From contig DXZF01000135.1 of assembly GCA_019415425.1 (NCBI GenBank), forward strand, positions 1 through 6,531: a stretch of DNA of 6,531 bases, given 5' to 3'. Made by a program: the position numbers and the translations under genes. Source of the stretch: Bacillota bacterium. GTDB lineage: Bacteria; Bacillota; Clostridia; Christensenellales; QAND01. A model generated the notes under the pieces. It was not told the origin of the DNA. It was given only the letters and a program-made list of their open reading frames with translations, and made no database searches. Positions 5,189 through 6,531 of this stretch are shown here, piece after piece. Within the stretch, counting starts at the first letter, position 1. The number at the start of each line of letters is the position of its first letter.

Positions 5189-6531
5189 ATGAATCGATTT
5201 CTATCGGTTGCCGGTTATGGAAAATGGAAAGCACATATTTCGGAACTGAAAGATGTCTATTTGGAATTTGTAGCGCGTACAAAGGCTATCAATTTGGGAA
5301 CCCTGAAAATGGCCACGGAATACGAACAAACCGGAAAAATGAGCGAAGGAAAGTTTTCCCCCAAACGGTTTTTACAGTGGTGCGATGAATTTGAAGAGGG
5401 AAATGTGGCCTTGCTGATTCTGTATGTAGAGAAAGAATACAGAAATATCGCTCGTATGGAAATCGAGTTGGGAACGGGACGTAATGCAAGTTATTTTGAA
5501 CTGTCTTTCGATCATGAAATTATGCACGATCTGTATACACAGGACGAGATGGTTGACATTTTCAAAAGGCTTTGCATTTTGTTGGGTGCAAAGACGGGAT
5601 TTATTGATCAATCAAAATTATACTTTGGTAGCAGTGCCGATGCGAACACCTTGCCAAATGAGGCGTATGTATGCTGCTTTACAGGTGTTGCCCCGGAAAA
5701 ACATATCCATGAAAAGCTGCGGGGGTATTTTTGGGCCAATCTACTCACGTCACAGCATATCCAACAACTGGGTGGATGGGACAAGGTGTGTGAAAATGTG
5801 CCGCATACGACAATCCAGAAATGGATCATCGACGGTGAACCGGCCATGTATTTGCAGGCGACAGAACGTATGGAAGAATTTACAGACTCTAAAAGGTTGA
5901 GACTTAAAGAAAGCCTGCAAGGAGTGCTGTATGAAGATGTAATATTTCCTCACGTAAAATTTTATTCTGACTATAGTGGCCATTTTTTAGCGTTCAATCA
6001 GGAAGATGCGCAAAAATGGAGAATGATGAGGAAAGTGTTTGAAGGTGATCCCAAAATTATCTCGGAAAAGATTAGTAGAAACTATTATCATGGCATCAAC
6101 GAAAGGGGCCAAATCTCTCCGCCTTCAAATCGCCCAATGAAAGAGGCTCCTTTGACGCCTCAAACCTTGCAAAAGGGACAAGAAGCGTTAGAGGAACACA
6201 TACGCCCGATTCTGCTGCAAACGGCTGCGGCGGCGTTGGAGTTGCAATGCCGCGCGGCGGGAGAAGCCAATGTGAAACGAAGCGTATACGATACCCATGC
6301 GGTAGTAGAGACCGACGCACGGGTTTGGATCATCGAACGACAGGGGCAGCAGACAGCGGATGAGCAGGCGTGGGACAAGCTTTTGGCAGGGAAGCAGGCC
6401 GGGTGGCGCATCCACGAACAGGCCGTGCCCATCGGCATGGGGAGTATCCGAATTGCGCCGGGCGAAAGAGCGGGAAGTGCACTGTGTCATTTTGAAGCGG
6501 ATCCCACCGTGCTCCCCTTCTGGATGCAACA
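5189..6531 (+). CDS. Large mosaic protein of unrecognised family, C-terminus beyond the window
   Basis: An ATG at 5189 opens a frame that runs without a stop for 447 codons to the window edge, so the gene is 3'-truncated here. I do not recognise the family with confidence. Residues 1-308 lack a signal peptide or membrane segment. They contain a FELSFDHEIMHDLY stretch, then RGYFWANLL (178-186) and QQLGGWDKV (192-200), and then PAMYLQATERMEEF. The 'YFWxNLL...LGG' order faintly recalls DUF3396/TsiV-type immunity proteins, but this is a memory-based resemblance only. Residues 309-325 form a proline-rich linker (SPPSNRPMKEAPLTPQ). Residues 326-447 begin with a predicted helix rich in Leu, Ala and Gln, followed by a mixed alpha/beta stretch. 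Base composition changes at about the linker: 18 of 60 bases are G or C in 5941-6000, against 38 of 60 in 6361-6420. This suggests a fusion of two segments of different origin. The in-frame ATG at 6137 has no ribosome binding site, so a separate second gene is unlikely. It lies 104 bases downstream of the lipoprotein gene and may share its transcript. Confidence 0.82.
   Translation, partial: MNRFLSVAGYGKWKAHISELKDVYLEFVARTKAINLGTLKMATEYEQTGKMSEGKFSPKRFLQWCDEFEEGNVALLILYVEKEYRNIARMEIELGTGRNASYFELSFDHEIMHDLYTQDEMVDIFKRLCILLGAKTGFIDQSKLYFGSSADANTLPNEAYVCCFTGVAPEKHIHEKLRGYFWANLLTSQHIQQLGGWDKVCENVPHTTIQKWIIDGEPAMYLQATERMEEFTDSKRLRLKESLQGVLYEDVIFPHVKFYSDYSGHFLAFNQEDAQKWRMMRKVFEGDPKIISEKISRNYYHGINERGQISPPSNRPMKEAPLTPQTLQKGQEALEEHIRPILLQTAAAALELQCRAAGEANVKRSVYDTHAVVETDARVWIIERQGQQTADEQAWDKLLAGKQAGWRIHEQAVPIGMGSIRIAPGERAGSALCHFEADPTVLPFWMQ

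Noticed and set aside
5116..5388. 90-codon forward open frame starting ATGGAGCGTG
   Set aside because: It is out of frame with, and mostly inside, the 447-codon frame from 5189, has no clear ribosome binding site, and its translation shows no coherent motif.
6137..6531. Separate gene starting at the in-frame ATG 6137, at the composition change
   Set aside because: There is no Shine-Dalgarno-like sequence upstream (CTTCAAATCGCCC) and no stop separates it from the frame starting at 5189, so one fused protein is simpler.

Overview
The window looks like part of a bacterial chromosome, most likely a GC-rich member of the Firmicutes (Clostridia-like). This is inferred from the strong AGGAGG-type ribosome binding sites, a GTG start, a consensus sigma-A -10 box, and a Gram-positive-style lipoprotein with a propeller-like body. 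The genus cannot be named from the sequence alone. All five supported genes are on the + strand.

Region 1 (about 115-3909) is GC-rich and reads as one transcription unit. A promoter with a perfect TATAAT lies near 140, next to a short inverted repeat. It precedes a beta-CASP metallo-beta-lactamase-fold nuclease (239-1921). A DEDDh (DnaQ-type) 3'-5' exonuclease (1918-2643) follows through an ATGA stop/start overlap. A zinc-dependent MDR dehydrogenase of the L-sorbose-1-phosphate reductase / YggP type (2606-3868) overlaps the end of the exonuclease by 38 bases. A 13-bp perfect hairpin at 3875-3904 closes the unit. The two nucleases form a plausible nucleic-acid processing pair. The dehydrogenase has no obvious functional link to them.

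Region 2 (about 4090-6110) is clearly more AT-rich: single 60-base lines count 28-38% GC, against 63% in a sampled line of region 1. It has its own extended -10 promoter, a predicted lipoprotein with repeated propeller-like strands (4128-5084), and a long gene of unrecognised family starting at 5189. That gene stays open to the right edge of the window, so its C-terminus is missing. Its N-terminal 308 or so residues are AT-rich and faintly resemble DUF3396/TsiV-type immunity proteins. After a proline-rich linker its coding DNA becomes GC-rich again (63% in a sampled line), which suggests a mosaic gene. This lipoprotein plus mosaic gene is the most accessory-like part of the window.

The first 238 bases hold no gene I can support beyond the promoter region. 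The 220-base gap between the terminator and the lipoprotein gene holds only a promoter candidate. No tRNA, rRNA, CRISPR array, transposase or integrase was seen.
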